A stretch of DNA of 31,657 nucleotides, taken from contig CAZPJD010000019.1 of the NCBI GenBank assembly GCA_964586775.1, positions 1 to 31,657 of the forward strand, in the 5' to 3' direction. Both the position numbers and the translations under genes were made by a program. This DNA is from JADLEX01 sp964586775. GTDB lineage: Bacteria; Lernaellota; Lernaellaia; JACKCT01. Shown here piece after piece: positions 1 through 10,074 of the stretch (positions within the stretch are counted from its first letter, which is position 1; every line of letters starts with the position of its first letter). The notes under the pieces were generated by a model, which did not search any database, was not told where the DNA came from, and worked only from the letters and a program-made list of their open reading frames with translations.

Positions 1-678
1 CGTGGCGAAGTATTCGGCGAAGCCGTGGAAGATGTCCGGGTTGAAGAGCTGCTCGGGACGCAGGAACCGGAAGAGGAAATAGAGCATGACGATCAGCACG
101 ACGGCGATGAGGATCAGGATGTCCTGCATCTTGCGCGCGGGAAACGCCTTGACGAGTACGATGGTGATGAGGCTGCCGAGTGCGATCGGCACGAGCAAAA
201 ACACCACCATCACCGCGAGCATCCACGGATAGAAGTACGCGGGTGCGTGAAAGACCAGGCCGAGCGCGACGAAGATCGGCAGGCCGACGAGGATCATCAT
301 CCAGCCCGTCATGCCGAAGGCCTGCGCGAAGCGCGCGAGGTAGAGCCGCCCCCAGGTGGTCGGCGCGGTGATGAGCATGGGCAGATCGGCGTCGAGGAAA
401 AACGCGTTGAGGCTCGTGATGATGCTCGAAAACGTGAGCACGGTGAAAAACGTGATGAACAGGAACTCGACGAGCTTGCCGACGAGGATGGAGCCGAAGG
501 GCTCCTCGGCGGCGAGGCGCTGGAAGAGGGCGGTCGCGCCGAAGAACAATCCGACCTGAAAGCCGAGCGTGAGCGAAAAGAAAAAGAGCGACTTGAAACG
601 ATCGGCGCGGCCCGGTCGCGAGAACCGGTTGCGCATGATCCACGATTTCGCGCGGACGAGCCGCCAGGTGTCGATCAC
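1..678 (-). CDS. ABC-2 type exporter permease (partial, runs off left edge)
   Basis: Membrane subunit of an ABC exporter, probably working with the ATPase encoded just upstream (687-1469). The visible 226 residues start at a GTG, eight bases after the ATPase stop codon. A GGAT-like ribosome site lies across that stop. The protein opens with a short Arg/Lys-rich cytoplasmic segment. At least five hydrophobic segments follow, at roughly residues 30-50, 65-95, 115-140, 145-170 and 190-210, consistent with an ABC-2 type permease. The C-terminus is beyond the window, so total length and any paired domain cannot be judged. The substrate is unknown. The neighbouring transglutaminase-like and glycosyltransferase genes suggest an envelope-related cargo, but that is inference. 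The family call rests on hydrophobicity and pairing with the ATPase, not on a diagnostic motif. Confidence 0.75.
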   Translation of the reverse strand, partial: MIDTWRLVRAKSWIMRNRFSRPGRADRFKSLFFFSLTLGFQVGLFFGATALFQRLAAEEPFGSILVGKLVEFLFITFFTVLTFSSIITSLNAFFLDADLPMLITAPTTWGRLYLARFAQAFGMTGWMMILVGLPIFVALGLVFHAPAYFYPWMLAVMVVFLLVPIALGSLITIVLVKAFPARKMQDILILIAVVLIVMLYFLFRFLRPEQLFNPDIFHGFAEYFAT

Positions 679-686
679 GACAAATC

Positions 687-1465
<779 letters not shown>

Positions 1466-1469
<4 letters not shown>

Positions 1470-2947
1470 TTTTCCTCCAGCACGTCGAGGGTCAGGGAGC
1501 CGACCATCTGCACGATGGGCACCTGCGCGTCGAGATCGCCCGAGAGCACCTTCAGGTGCGAGGCGTCGGCGGGGAACTGGCCGAAGGTGGGATCGATGGA
1601 GATCCACTGCCCCGTGTAGACCGAGTTCCACGCGTGGTAATAAAAGCCGTTGTTGTTCCACACCAGGCCGACCTCGATACGCGTGGGAATGCCGACCGCG
1701 CGCGCGAGCGCCGTGTAGAGCGTGGCGTGTTCGTTGCAATCGCCGCGCTTGATGTCGAGCACGTCCCTCGCCGACGGAATCGAGATGAGCGGCTTTTTCT
1801 CGATCGTCTTGTAAACCCAGGTGTGGATGAGCCGCGCCGCCTGCAACGGGTCGCGCACCTCGCCGACGATCTCCCGCGCCTTTTCCTTGATGCCGGGATC
1901 GAAGACCTGGATCATCGGCGTCGCGTTGAGGTCGGGCTCGAAGGCCGCGTCGCGCATCGGCATGCGGTAGGTCGAGGGCTGGATGTCCTCGGTCTGGATC
2001 GTCACCACGTCGCCCGCGAGCGTCTGCCGGTGATCGGCGAAGGCGTATTTCGCGAGATCGACCCCGCCGATTTTAAGCACCAGCTTCGTGGCGTCGCGCG
2101 GGCGTTCGACGGGTGTTTGCGTGCGAACGGCGGCGACCTCGACGAGATCGGTCTCGACCTTCGCGCCGCTGCTCCACCCCGCCGTGAGCGCCTGCTCCTG
2201 CGTCTCGATCTTGGTCAGCAACCCGCCCGCTTCTTCGCGCAGGGTGCGTCCCTCGGCATCGACCCACGCATCGGCGTCGATGCCCATGAACTTCGCGCGC
2301 AGGTGATAGACCTTCGCGTCGCCCGCCTCGGGCAGCGTCGTGACCTCGGCGACGCGCAGCTCGGCGTCGGCGTACGAAAACGTGGTGGGATCGAAGAACG
2401 GCACCTTCACCACGTCGCCGACATTCAGGCCCTTGCGCACGGCGTGCGTCAGAATCGTTTCGGGCAGCACCGTGTCGCCCTGGATGTCGATGGTCTGTTC
2501 CTGCTCGCCGGCGGCGGTGCGGATGCGCATCTTGAGCTGCTTGCCGTCCACGGTGCCGAACAGCTCGAACTTCACCGCGTCGGAGAGCATCGAGAAGTCG
2601 ATGGAGAGCAGGCGGTTGTCCAGATCGGTGAGGATCTTGCTGAGCACGCGCATTTGCGCGGTCTGGCCCTGCGCTTTGAGCGTCAGGCGGCTCTCGCCGT
2701 CGATGATGTAGCCGCGCTCGGTCTTGGTGGTTTCGCTCTTGGCGTAGCCGACCTTCACCCGCGCGCCGCTCTTTTTGTCCACGTAGTAGATGCCGGACCA
2801 CACCGGCCCCTCGCGCGCGGCGATCGCCGCCATCGAGCCCAGATCCTCGGAAGCCTGCTCGGTGAACGCGCTGGAGCGCGAGAGCAGCCATCCTGTCATG
2901 AGGAAGCAGAAGAGTCCGACGGCGATTTTCAGAACGCGGGGCCCCAT
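1466..2947 (-). CDS. Secreted or membrane-anchored transglutaminase-like protein
   Basis: A 493-residue protein with a hydrophobic N-terminal signal or anchor segment (about residues 4-22), a long beta-rich middle region without a recognised domain, and a C-terminal transglutaminase-like (papain-fold) domain. The likely catalytic triad is visible: Cys404 in GDCNEHA, His438 in YYHAW and Asp452 in SIDPTF. Proteins of this family act as peptidases or amide-bond-forming enzymes; the substrate here is unknown. Several starts are possible. The ATG at 2947 is preferred because AAGGA lies 5 bases upstream and it gives a clean signal peptide. In-frame ATGs at 2953 and 3022 would add 2 or 25 residues. 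The stop overlaps the start of the ABC ATPase gene, so the protein may belong to the same export or envelope unit. Confidence 0.85.
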
Positions 2948-2952
2948 CGACA

Positions 2953-2957
2953 TCCTT
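2953..2957 (-). promoter_or_regulatory. Ribosome-binding site AAGGA of the transglutaminase-like gene
   Basis: On the minus strand AAGGA sits 5 bases before the ATG at 2947. It overlaps the alternative ATG at 2953, which argues for the inner start codon. Confidence 0.5.
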
Positions 2958-3038
2958 ATGCGTACCGATTCATCGGCCGAAACGTAAGCGAAATTCCCGT
3001 CTTCGGGTATGACATCCGGCATCGGTTTTCGTTTCCAT

Positions 3039-4130
3039 TCAGCATCGCAGCAAATCCGTGTAGACGCCGAGGGTCTTGCGCGCCATGCCGTCGACGCCGA
3101 ACTCGTTGGCGACCATCCGCCGGGCGCGCTCGGCGAGCGAGCGCGAGACGCCCGGATTTTGCGCCGCATCGAGGATGAGTTCGGCGATGGCGGCGGGGTT
3201 TTCGCGCGGCGCGAGGCGGCCCGTTTCGCCGTCGCGCACGATCTCGGGGATGCCGCCCGCGTCGGTCGCCACCACCGGCACCCCCGCCGACATGGCGTCG
3301 AGGATGCTGGTGCACAAACCTTCCTGACGGCTCGTCATCGCAAACAGGTCGAGCGCCGAGAGCAGACGCGGGATGTCCGTGCGATGGCCGAGAAACCGGA
3401 CGCGGTCGGAAAGATGGAGCTGCGCCGCGCGCGCTTCGAGCTCGCCCCGGCGCGAGCCATCGCCGATCAGTGCGAGCCGCGCCGTGTCGTTCTTCGCCAC
3501 GACCAACGCAAAGGCGTCGATCAGATCGACGTGGCCCTTGTGGTCCTCGAGGGCGGCGACGTCGCCGATGACGAACGACTCGCGCGGCCACCCGAGTTCC
3601 GACAGCACCTCGTCGCGCGCGCCGGGCACGGGCTCGACGGGCACGATGCTGCTGTGAATCGTGGTGATCCGCCACGCCTCGACACCGCCGCCCGCCAACA
3701 CGCGCGCGATGGCGTCGCTGATCGCGATGTAGCGATCCGCGCCGCGCCGGTACTTATTCCGGTTGAAGAAACCGCCGCCGGGCGGGAAATCGACGCGCCG
3801 CGTGACGACGCGTTTGAAGGCGCGGGTGGCGAACCTGGCCGCAAACCACGCGAGGGTGTGGTCGTGGCTCGACTGCGCGTTGACGAGGTCGATGGAGTAG
3901 AGATCGACGATCCGCGCGAGCGCCATGGCGGCGAAGGGATCGCCCTCGAAGCGCGGACGCACGCTCACCGTGGGCACGCCGGATTCGGCGAGCCGCGCCT
4001 CCAGCGGTGACGACGGCCGCACCGCAACCCGCACGTCGACGCCCTCGGCGATGAGCCCCTTCGCGAGCAGCGCCACCTGCCGCTGCCCGCCGCGCATCTC
4101 GCGCGCGGTGTCAACGAGCAGAATACGCAT
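3039..4130 (-). CDS. GT4-family glycosyltransferase (GT-B fold)
   Basis: A 363-residue retaining-type GT-B glycosyltransferase expected to act at the cytoplasmic face on a lipid-linked or nascent glycan. The N-terminal half begins with a Rossmann strand followed by a Gly-rich loop (EMRGGQRQV). The C-terminal half carries a donor-binding region with GDVAALEDHKG, GDGSRRGELE and the late acidic motif SRQEGLCTSILDAMSAG. In the usual E-x7-E motif the second acidic position is Asp here, a conservative change. The length is typical for the family. Its start overlaps the end of the small upstream membrane-protein gene by 20 bp. Donor and acceptor cannot be read from the sequence. Confidence 0.9.
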   Translation of the reverse strand: MRILLVDTAREMRGGQRQVALLAKGLIAEGVDVRVAVRPSSPLEARLAESGVPTVSVRPRFEGDPFAAMALARIVDLYSIDLVNAQSSHDHTLAWFAARFATRAFKRVVTRRVDFPPGGGFFNRNKYRRGADRYIAISDAIARVLAGGGVEAWRITTIHSSIVPVEPVPGARDEVLSELGWPRESFVIGDVAALEDHKGHVDLIDAFALVVAKNDTARLALIGDGSRRGELEARAAQLHLSDRVRFLGHRTDIPRLLSALDLFAMTSRQEGLCTSILDAMSAGVPVVATDAGGIPEIVRDGETGRLAPRENPAAIAELILDAAQNPGVSRSLAERARRMVANEFGVDGMARKTLGVYTDLLRC

Positions 4131-4329
4131 GATCTTTCGCGATTCGCATCGCGCGCCGCGTGCCGATCGCGGCGACGAGAAACAGCGGGATCGTCGTGAG
4201 CGCCACGCGGCCGTCTCGAGCGACGGCGAGGTCGAGCACCAGGCACGTCGCGGCGATGATCCACAGGATCGCGAGCGGCGCGTGATGCGTCAGGGCGTTT
4301 CGGACCAGTGGGGCGAGTCGGCTTTTCAT
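4111..4329 (-). CDS. Small two-helix membrane protein, unknown function
   Basis: A 72-residue protein with two hydrophobic segments, around residues 18-37 and 42-56. The termini are basic. Its codons show the same G/C third-position bias as neighbouring genes. It overlaps the start of the glycosyltransferase gene by 20 bp, so the two are probably co-translated. No recognisable Shine-Dalgarno precedes the ATG. I do not recognise a family. It could be a membrane helper for the glycosyltransferase, but that is a guess based on position. Confidence 0.6.
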   Translation of the reverse strand: MKSRLAPLVRNALTHHAPLAILWIIAATCLVLDLAVARDGRVALTTIPLFLVAAIGTRRAMRIAKDHAYSAR

Positions 4330-4368
4330 GATGCGTCAAACAGCTTACGAAGGGCTCATGCCCTCGTC

Positions 4369-4374
4369 AAAGGA
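4369..4374 (+). promoter_or_regulatory. Ribosome-binding site AAAGGA fixing the GTG start at 4381
   Basis: AAAGGA lies 6 bases upstream of GTG 4381 inside the 51-bp space between two divergent genes. The frame remains open upstream, into the antisense of the divergent gene, so this site is the main reason for choosing GTG 4381. Confidence 0.6.
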
Positions 4375-4380
4375 ACGCAC

Positions 4381-5070
4381 GTGATCGGCGCCGTCGTCCT
4401 CGCGCTCGCGGCGGCGATGTTCGCCCTGCTCGCGCGCGACATGGCCGCGCGGCGTGGGCCGGGGCACGCGGCGGCATTTTTCGCATGCGCCATCGTTTTT
4501 TCGTTTCTCAAGGAACGCCACTCCATCGGCGAGCCGGTCCCCGAATACGTCTACGCCACGCACTTGCCGACCCTTTGGGGCGTGCCGCTGCTGCCCGTCT
4601 TCGGCTGGGTGCTCACGTGGGGCGTCGCGTGGGCGTGGGCCGACGCCCGCGTACCCGACGTCGAGAAACGCACCTGGCGCATCGTCCTGCCCGCGGCGCT
4701 CGTGTGCGCGTCGGTGAGCTTCGCCGTCGAGTCATGCCTCGTGGCGATCGGCTTTTGGCGCTGGCGCGAGGACCTCGATTGCCTGTTCATTCCGCCGCTC
4801 TTCTGGTTCGTGGTGAGCAGCGTCTTTTTGAGCTTCTACCTCGTCATCGTGTACGGCACGCGCGCGTCGCGGCTGATGGCGGCGGGGTGCGTCGCGCTGG
4901 CGGTCGCGCAGGAGACCGCCACGGTGCTCGACTTCGCCCCGTTCAACCGCCACACGACGTGGACCTACCTGCTCGCGTGCGCGGTGCTGCTTATCGCGAC
5001 CCGGGTCCGCTACGCGCTTCGCGGCCGCGCGGCTCACGGCGATGTTGAGTCGGGCGGGAAATCCGCCTAA
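4381..5070 (+). CDS. Multi-pass membrane protein, possibly carotenoid-biosynthesis (DUF422)-like
   Basis: A 229-residue protein made almost entirely of about seven hydrophobic helices, with a strongly basic tail. Visible features include a YVYATHLPTLWGVPLLP segment before helix 3 and a conserved-looking Glu in VESCLVAIGFWRW. The pattern of a loop with Tyr/His before a GVPL-type helix, plus total length, resembles CruF/DUF422 membrane hydratases of carotenoid synthesis. The resemblance is weak, and no other carotenoid gene is nearby. The gene is divergent from the small membrane protein and 32 bp upstream of a glycosyltransferase, so it may equally be a glycan-related membrane protein. GTG start chosen from the AAAGGA site. 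Confidence 0.75.
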   Translation: MIGAVVLALAAAMFALLARDMAARRGPGHAAAFFACAIVFSFLKERHSIGEPVPEYVYATHLPTLWGVPLLPVFGWVLTWGVAWAWADARVPDVEKRTWRIVLPAALVCASVSFAVESCLVAIGFWRWREDLDCLFIPPLFWFVVSSVFLSFYLVIVYGTRASRLMAAGCVALAVAQETATVLDFAPFNRHTTWTYLLACAVLLIATRVRYALRGRAAHGDVESGGKSA

Positions 5071-5102
5071 GTTGTGACGCCCCGCGACGAGGAATCGACC
5101 AC

Positions 5103-6311
5103 GTGCCTGGCCAACCGCTGAAAATCGCCTACGTTCACACGCAGCCCTTCGACATCTACGAGGCGGGCACGGTGTTTTCCACCAACACCGCGCGCGGGAT
5201 CGCCGAGGCCGGGGCGAAGAGCCTGTTCATCGCGTCCGACGCGGGCGAAGCGGTCGATCAGGTGCTGGGCAAGCTCGGCCTCTCGCCGCATCCCGATCTG
5301 GAGATCCGCCTGATTCGCGGCCTGCGCGTTCGCGTCGGGCCGTTGCACGGAAGCTGGTCGGGGCCGTTTCGCAAGGCCGCCGTGCGCGCCGCGCACGAGT
5401 TCGGCGCCGACGCGGTGATCTGCCGCGACCTGAAGATGGCGAGGGCGTTTCTCGACGAGCACTTCGAGGGCCGCGTCATCTACGAGGTGCACAACGTCTA
5501 CAGCCTGGGCGAAGACGCGCGCAACGCGGCGTTTTTTCCCGCCGACAAGCTGCGCATGCACGCCTCGCGGGCCCCGATGGAAGACGACGTCTTCGCCCGC
5601 GCCGACGGCGTCATCGCACTCACGCAGGGTCTCGCCGACATCCTCGTGCGCACCAAACCCGTGTCGCAGCGCGTGCTGGCGGCGGGCAGCGCGAGCCGCC
5701 CGCTGGTCGATCCGTCGGGCACGGCGGATCGGCGGCACATCGCGTACGTCGGCGCGCTCGACCCGCACAAGGGCGTGGGCGGCCTCGTGCGCGTGATGGA
5801 CCGGCTGCCGCCCAAGGCGCGGTTGCTGATCTTCGGCAAGGGGCGGCACCTGGATTCGATCAAGCAAATCGCGCGCACGGTGGGCGCGGAGGACCGCATC
5901 GACTACACGGGTTTCGTGATGCCGGTGCAACTGCCGCACCATCTGGGGCGCTGCCGCGCGGGGGTCGTGCCGCTGGTGGACGTCTTTTTCAACCGCTACG
6001 TGTCGAGCCCGATGAAGGTCTTCGACTACCTCGCGTCGGGCGTCGTGCCCGTGGTGCCCGATCTGCCGGTGTTTCGCGAGATCTTCCGCGACGAATCGCC
6101 CGCCGAGTTTTTCGAGCCCGGCAATGACGAGTCGATGGCGAGGGCGATCACGCATTTGTTCGACGACGACGCGATCTTCCGCCGCCGTCATCTCGCGGCG
6201 CTGCATCGGGCGAGCGAGTGGACGTGGCGGCATCGCGGCGAGCGCATCGTCGAATTCGCGCGCGACCTGCCCTATCGCGAAGAGCGCAAACCCCGCGCGC
6301 GCAAGGCGTGA
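5103..6311 (+). CDS. GT-B glycosyltransferase, group 1 (GT4-like)
   Basis: A 402-residue glycosyltransferase with two Rossmann-like halves. The N-terminal half begins IAYVHTQPFDIYEAG. The junction to the donor-binding half is at YVGALDPHKGVGGL (about residue 216), and the C-terminal motif is SSPMKVFDYLASGVVPVV. In that motif Asp stands where many GT4 enzymes have Glu. The arrangement resembles glycosyltransferases that recognise SPxK(V/L)x(E/D)Y. It probably modifies a surface glycan. GTG 5103 is chosen because GAGGAA lies 8 bases upstream. Its stop is one base from the end of a convergent gene (6313), leaving no room for a separate terminator. Confidence 0.88.
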   Translation: MPGQPLKIAYVHTQPFDIYEAGTVFSTNTARGIAEAGAKSLFIASDAGEAVDQVLGKLGLSPHPDLEIRLIRGLRVRVGPLHGSWSGPFRKAAVRAAHEFGADAVICRDLKMARAFLDEHFEGRVIYEVHNVYSLGEDARNAAFFPADKLRMHASRAPMEDDVFARADGVIALTQGLADILVRTKPVSQRVLAAGSASRPLVDPSGTADRRHIAYVGALDPHKGVGGLVRVMDRLPPKARLLIFGKGRHLDSIKQIARTVGAEDRIDYTGFVMPVQLPHHLGRCRAGVVPLVDVFFNRYVSSPMKVFDYLASGVVPVVPDLPVFREIFRDESPAEFFEPGNDESMARAITHLFDDDAIFRRRHLAALHRASEWTWRHRGERIVEFARDLPYREERKPRARKA

Positions 6312-6312
6312 T

Positions 6313-7479
6313 TCAGGCCGACGCGACGCGGACGAAGCGCGTCTGAAGCCTTCGGCGAAGCGTGGGAAAGGCCAGCGCGAAGGCGAGGGCGGCGGGCGCG
6401 GCGACGAGCGACGTGAGCGCGTGGGCACCATTCGCCCAAGCGAGCACCGCCAGCGTGCCGAACACCCCCAGCACGATCAACGCGCGCCGCGTGAACGCGG
6501 GGGACGACGTGCGCCGGTCGCGCCACGCGACCAGCACCGGCAGCAGCGCGCACGTGAACGCGGTTTCGAGCAGCGCGCGCGGCCAGATTCCGATCCGCCC
6601 CTGAAAGACCACGAGCAGCACGGCCAGCACCAGCGCGTGAAAAATCAGAAAGAGCAGCGACTCGCGCCCGACGAGCTCGACGAAGCGCAAAAATCGCCCC
6701 GGCGCGGCGGGGTAGAGGCGCGGCGTCCACATCAGCAATACGCCCGAAAGCCCCGTGGCGGTGAGGGCGAATTTGGGATCGACGCGGAACATCACCTCGA
6801 ACTCGGCCTCGGGAAAGACGCCATCCATGAACGCGCCGGCGATGGCGAGCGCGGCGAGGATCGCGAGTGCCGCGATGCGGCTCGCCCGCCCCGTGAGCCG
6901 ATGCAGCACGATGCCGAGCGGAAAAAACGCGCACCACCCAAAAAACGAAAAATGCCCGAACCACCACCGTTGCAAGGGCGAGAGCGCGGCGAAGCCCTCG
7001 GCGGTCGGCGAAAAAGAAACTCGAAACGCGAGGGACACGGCGAGGATCGCGATGCCGATCGCGGCCAAGAGCCACGTCGGCGCGCGGAAACGGACCAGCA
7101 GATAAGCGAGCGCGGTGCCCATCGCGACGCACTGAAAGATATCGGGTACGCCGTTTTTCGCCGAGCCGATCATGAGGCTGTACGTGTAGCCGCCGACGAA
7201 TAGCAGAGCCGCCGACGCGAGGTAGAAGCGCGTTGCGTCGAAATCGGCGCGGGTGGCGCCGCGTTCGTGAAACGTGAGCGCGTTGATGCCCGACGCCATG
7301 TAGAACACCGGCACGACGATCTGCGCGAAATAAACGATGTAGCGCGCAACGAGGGCGTGGGGCGGCATCGCGCCGTGAAACACGACGTCGATCAGCATCG
7401 CGTGCGCGAGCATCATGAACAGGCAGCACACGCCCTTGAGAAAGTCGATGTAGAGGTATCGCTCGGCGGCGCCCGTCAT
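6313..7479 (-). CDS. Polytopic acyltransferase-like membrane protein (DUF1624/HGSNAT-like)
   Basis: A 388-residue integral membrane protein with about ten hydrophobic helices. The first helix begins with YIDFLKG and carries a His (MMLAHAML). The second region (VVPVFYMASGINALTF) and an Arg/His-containing loop fit the DUF1624/heparan-alpha-glucosaminide N-acetyltransferase-like superfamily, related to membrane acyltransferases that move acetyl or succinyl groups to sugars. Substrate and direction are not visible. It lies 9 bp downstream of the FtsX-type permease gene on the same strand and could be co-transcribed with it. It is convergent with the glycosyltransferase at 5103-6311. An OpgC/acyltransferase-3 assignment is an alternative. 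Confidence 0.78.
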   Translation of the reverse strand: MTGAAERYLYIDFLKGVCCLFMMLAHAMLIDVVFHGAMPPHALVARYIVYFAQIVVPVFYMASGINALTFHERGATRADFDATRFYLASAALLFVGGYTYSLMIGSAKNGVPDIFQCVAMGTALAYLLVRFRAPTWLLAAIGIAILAVSLAFRVSFSPTAEGFAALSPLQRWWFGHFSFFGWCAFFPLGIVLHRLTGRASRIAALAILAALAIAGAFMDGVFPEAEFEVMFRVDPKFALTATGLSGVLLMWTPRLYPAAPGRFLRFVELVGRESLLFLIFHALVLAVLLVVFQGRIGIWPRALLETAFTCALLPVLVAWRDRRTSSPAFTRRALIVLGVFGTLAVLAWANGAHALTSLVAAPAALAFALAFPTLRRRLQTRFVRVASA

Positions 7480-7488
7480 TGGTCGGCG

Positions 7489-10074
7489 TCACTCGTACTT
7501 GAGGGCTTCGTGCAGCACGAGCCCGGCGGCCTTGCGCGCGGGCAGCACGCCCGACGCCACCGCGATGACGATCGCGGCGACGAAAGCGAGGGCGATGATG
7601 GCGACGTCGTAGTGCATCGGCATGGCCCAGCCCGCCATGGCGAAGTTGAGTCGGGAGAGCTGCACCCAGCCCAGCGCGAACCCGCACGCGGTGGCCACGC
7701 ACGCCCCCGCGAGGCCGAGCAATCCCGCTTGCACGAGGAACACCGACGACACCTGCGCGCGCGTCGCGCCCAGCGAACGCAGCACGCCGATCTCGCGGGT
7801 GCGGTCGATGACGTTCGCCAGCAGGTTGTTGACGATGCCGATGAGCGCGATGGCGAGGGTGATGATTTCGAGCGCGAGCGCGAGCAGGAAGAGGTGATCG
7901 ACCGTTTCGAGCAGCGATCCGCGGAATTCGCGGTTGGTCAGCACGAAGAGGTTGAACTGCGCGCCGAACGCGCGGTCGATCGCAATCCGCGCCTCGGCGG
8001 GGTCGTGCCCCGGTTGCAGATAGATCTGGAACGTGTCGACGAGCCGGTCGCCGAAGGCGTCGAGAAAGAGCGGGCGATTGATCATCGCCACGCCGCCCTC
8101 GGTGGTGTAGTCCATGACGATGCCGAGGATCTTGAAACCGCGCCGGCCCGCGGGCGTCATCAGCTCGAAGGTGTCGCCAACGCCGAGATTCGGATCGGAG
8201 ACGAGCAGGTTCTGCGTGACGAGGATGCCCTCGTTGGCCAAAAACGCGGGCAGCGCCAGGGCCGGGTCGCCCTTCACAAATCGGAAGCGCTTGGGGTTGA
8301 AGCGCGTCGCGAAATCGAGCGAGAGGATCGACATGCGCGATGCCTTGTGCGTCGTGAGCAGCAGGCGCAGCGGCACGACCTCGGCGACGCCGGGCAGGGC
8401 GCGCAGGGTATCGGCCATCGCGGGGTCCATCGGTACGCTGGTGCGCGACGCGTAGCGCGACGACGAGGTGACGAGCAGGTCGGCCTTGAGCACGTCGTCG
8501 ATCCAGCCGCGCACCTCGGCCTTGGTCGAGTTCATGAACAGATAGATCTGCGCCATCACCGCGAGCGCCACCATGAACGCCGAGACGGTCATCGCGCTGC
8601 GGCCCAGGTCGCGAAGCACGTTTTCGGCGGCGAGGCGCACCAGCGGCGTCTTGAAATCGCGCGAGACGCGCACCGTGGCGCGCAGAATCACCCACAGGGC
8701 GAGCGGCGTGGTGGCGATGCCGAGGACGAGCAGCAGGATCATCGCGACGCGGATGCCGTCGAGGCTGCGCCCCCACGCGGGGTGGTAGAGGATCACGAGC
8801 GTGGCGAGCGCGGCGACGGCCATGGCGACGGACCATCGCCCGAGCGCCGAGCCCTTGCCCCCCGCGAGACCGGGGCCGAAGCGCACGACCTCGAGCGGCG
8901 GCACCCGCGCGGCGCGATACGCCGGCCACGACGCGCCGATCAGGCTGACGCCGAGGCCCAGCAGGCAGCCGCGCAGCGCCATGTCGGTGGTAAAGGTCGC
9001 GTGGTCCATGTTCGTCGGCACGAACAGACCGCTCACCTTGCTCATGAAATTCAGCACGGCCTCGCGCCCGGCGAAGTAACCCGCCGCCACGCCGAGTCCC
9101 GAGCCCACGGACCCGAGCACGACCGCCTCGATCGCGAAGAGCATCCAGATCTTCAGCCGCGTCACGCCGACCATGCGCAAAATGCCGACCTCGCGCATGC
9201 GCTGGTACACGGTGGTGGTGATCGTGTTGAAGATGATGAAGCCGCCCATGGCGAGCACGACGAGCGCCATGACCGTGAGCCCGGTGCGAAACGTGCGCGT
9301 CATCGATTCGACGCCCTCGTTGCGCTGCTCGGGCCGCTGCACGTCGTATCGCCCGCCGAGAAACGCCTCGGTCGCGGCCTTCACCGCGGCGACGTCGGCG
9401 TCCTTTTCGAGCAGCAGGTCGATCGAGTCGAACTTCGCGCCGCGCCCGAAATACTGCTGCGCCGCGTACACGTCCATCAGCGCGAAGTTGCCGCCGAAGG
9501 TCGAGGCCGCTCCCTGTTCTTCCAGCAGTCCGCGTACGCGAAAGGGCTTGCGTCCGCTCGACGTGAGCAGCTCGATCGTGTCGTCGATCTTGATGCCGTG
9601 GCGATCGGCGTAGGCGCGGTTGAGCAGCAGCGAATCCAGGCTGTTGAGAAACTCCAGCGGATCGCTGATCTCGACATCGTTCTCGCCCACCATTTTGTAG
9701 TCGCGCGCGGCCTTGTCGTTGAGCGTGTCCACCGCGAGCACGAGCACGGTGTCATCACCGTAGCGCGTGATCGCCTGAATCGTCGGCAGCGCGGTGCGTA
9801 GCCCCGGCACCGGCAGGCGGCCCTGGGCGTCTTGCTCGGTGAGCTGGCGATAGATGTCCTCGTCCACGCCCAGTTCGCCGCCCGTGATCTGAAGCTGCAC
9901 GCGGCCCGACACCGTGTCGATCATCGACGAGAACGAATCGGACATCGTGTCGAGGATGATGCGGACCGAGATGAACGCGGCGACGCCCAGCGAGATGCCG
10001 AGGATCGTCAGCAGCGTGCGAAACGGATGCTCGAAGAGGCGGCGGACCGTGATGTTACGAAGAAGGTGGCGCAT
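7489..10074 (-). CDS. ABC transporter permease with duplicated FtsX domains
   Basis: An 861-residue inner-membrane permease with about ten transmembrane helices. An N-terminal helix (about residues 18-40) is followed by a large periplasmic MacB-PCD-like domain. A first FtsX core lies near residues 265-400 (REVGILRMVGVTR loop). Two central helices and a second periplasmic domain follow. A second FtsX core ends the protein (TREIGVLRSLGATRAQ loop). The duplicated loop, which contacts the ATPase in this family, shows that one polypeptide supplies both halves of the transporter. This is the mechanotransmission/efflux class (LolCDE, MacB, AttFGH-like) and not a uptake system. It overlaps the upstream ATPase gene by 20 bp. 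The cargo is unknown; a lipoprotein, lipid or toxic envelope compound would fit the family. Confidence 0.9.
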   Translation of the reverse strand: MRHLLRNITVRRLFEHPFRTLLTILGISLGVAAFISVRIILDTMSDSFSSMIDTVSGRVQLQITGGELGVDEDIYRQLTEQDAQGRLPVPGLRTALPTIQAITRYGDDTVLVLAVDTLNDKAARDYKMVGENDVEISDPLEFLNSLDSLLLNRAYADRHGIKIDDTIELLTSSGRKPFRVRGLLEEQGAASTFGGNFALMDVYAAQQYFGRGAKFDSIDLLLEKDADVAAVKAATEAFLGGRYDVQRPEQRNEGVESMTRTFRTGLTVMALVVLAMGGFIIFNTITTTVYQRMREVGILRMVGVTRLKIWMLFAIEAVVLGSVGSGLGVAAGYFAGREAVLNFMSKVSGLFVPTNMDHATFTTDMALRGCLLGLGVSLIGASWPAYRAARVPPLEVVRFGPGLAGGKGSALGRWSVAMAVAALATLVILYHPAWGRSLDGIRVAMILLLVLGIATTPLALWVILRATVRVSRDFKTPLVRLAAENVLRDLGRSAMTVSAFMVALAVMAQIYLFMNSTKAEVRGWIDDVLKADLLVTSSSRYASRTSVPMDPAMADTLRALPGVAEVVPLRLLLTTHKASRMSILSLDFATRFNPKRFRFVKGDPALALPAFLANEGILVTQNLLVSDPNLGVGDTFELMTPAGRRGFKILGIVMDYTTEGGVAMINRPLFLDAFGDRLVDTFQIYLQPGHDPAEARIAIDRAFGAQFNLFVLTNREFRGSLLETVDHLFLLALALEIITLAIALIGIVNNLLANVIDRTREIGVLRSLGATRAQVSSVFLVQAGLLGLAGACVATACGFALGWVQLSRLNFAMAGWAMPMHYDVAIIALAFVAAIVIAVASGVLPARKAAGLVLHEALKYE

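Noticed and set aside
1556..3178. 540-codon plus-strand frame
   Set aside because: Antisense to the transglutaminase-like gene, which has a catalytic triad and signal peptide.
6272..8929. 885-codon minus-strand frame spanning two genes
   Set aside because: Out of frame with both real genes and composed almost wholly of Arg, Ala and Pro.
7267..9801. 844-codon open frame on the plus strand
   Set aside because: It is antisense to the FtsX permease and acyltransferase genes, is dominated by Arg/His/Glu/Ala, and shows no domain; it results from G/C-biased third positions.
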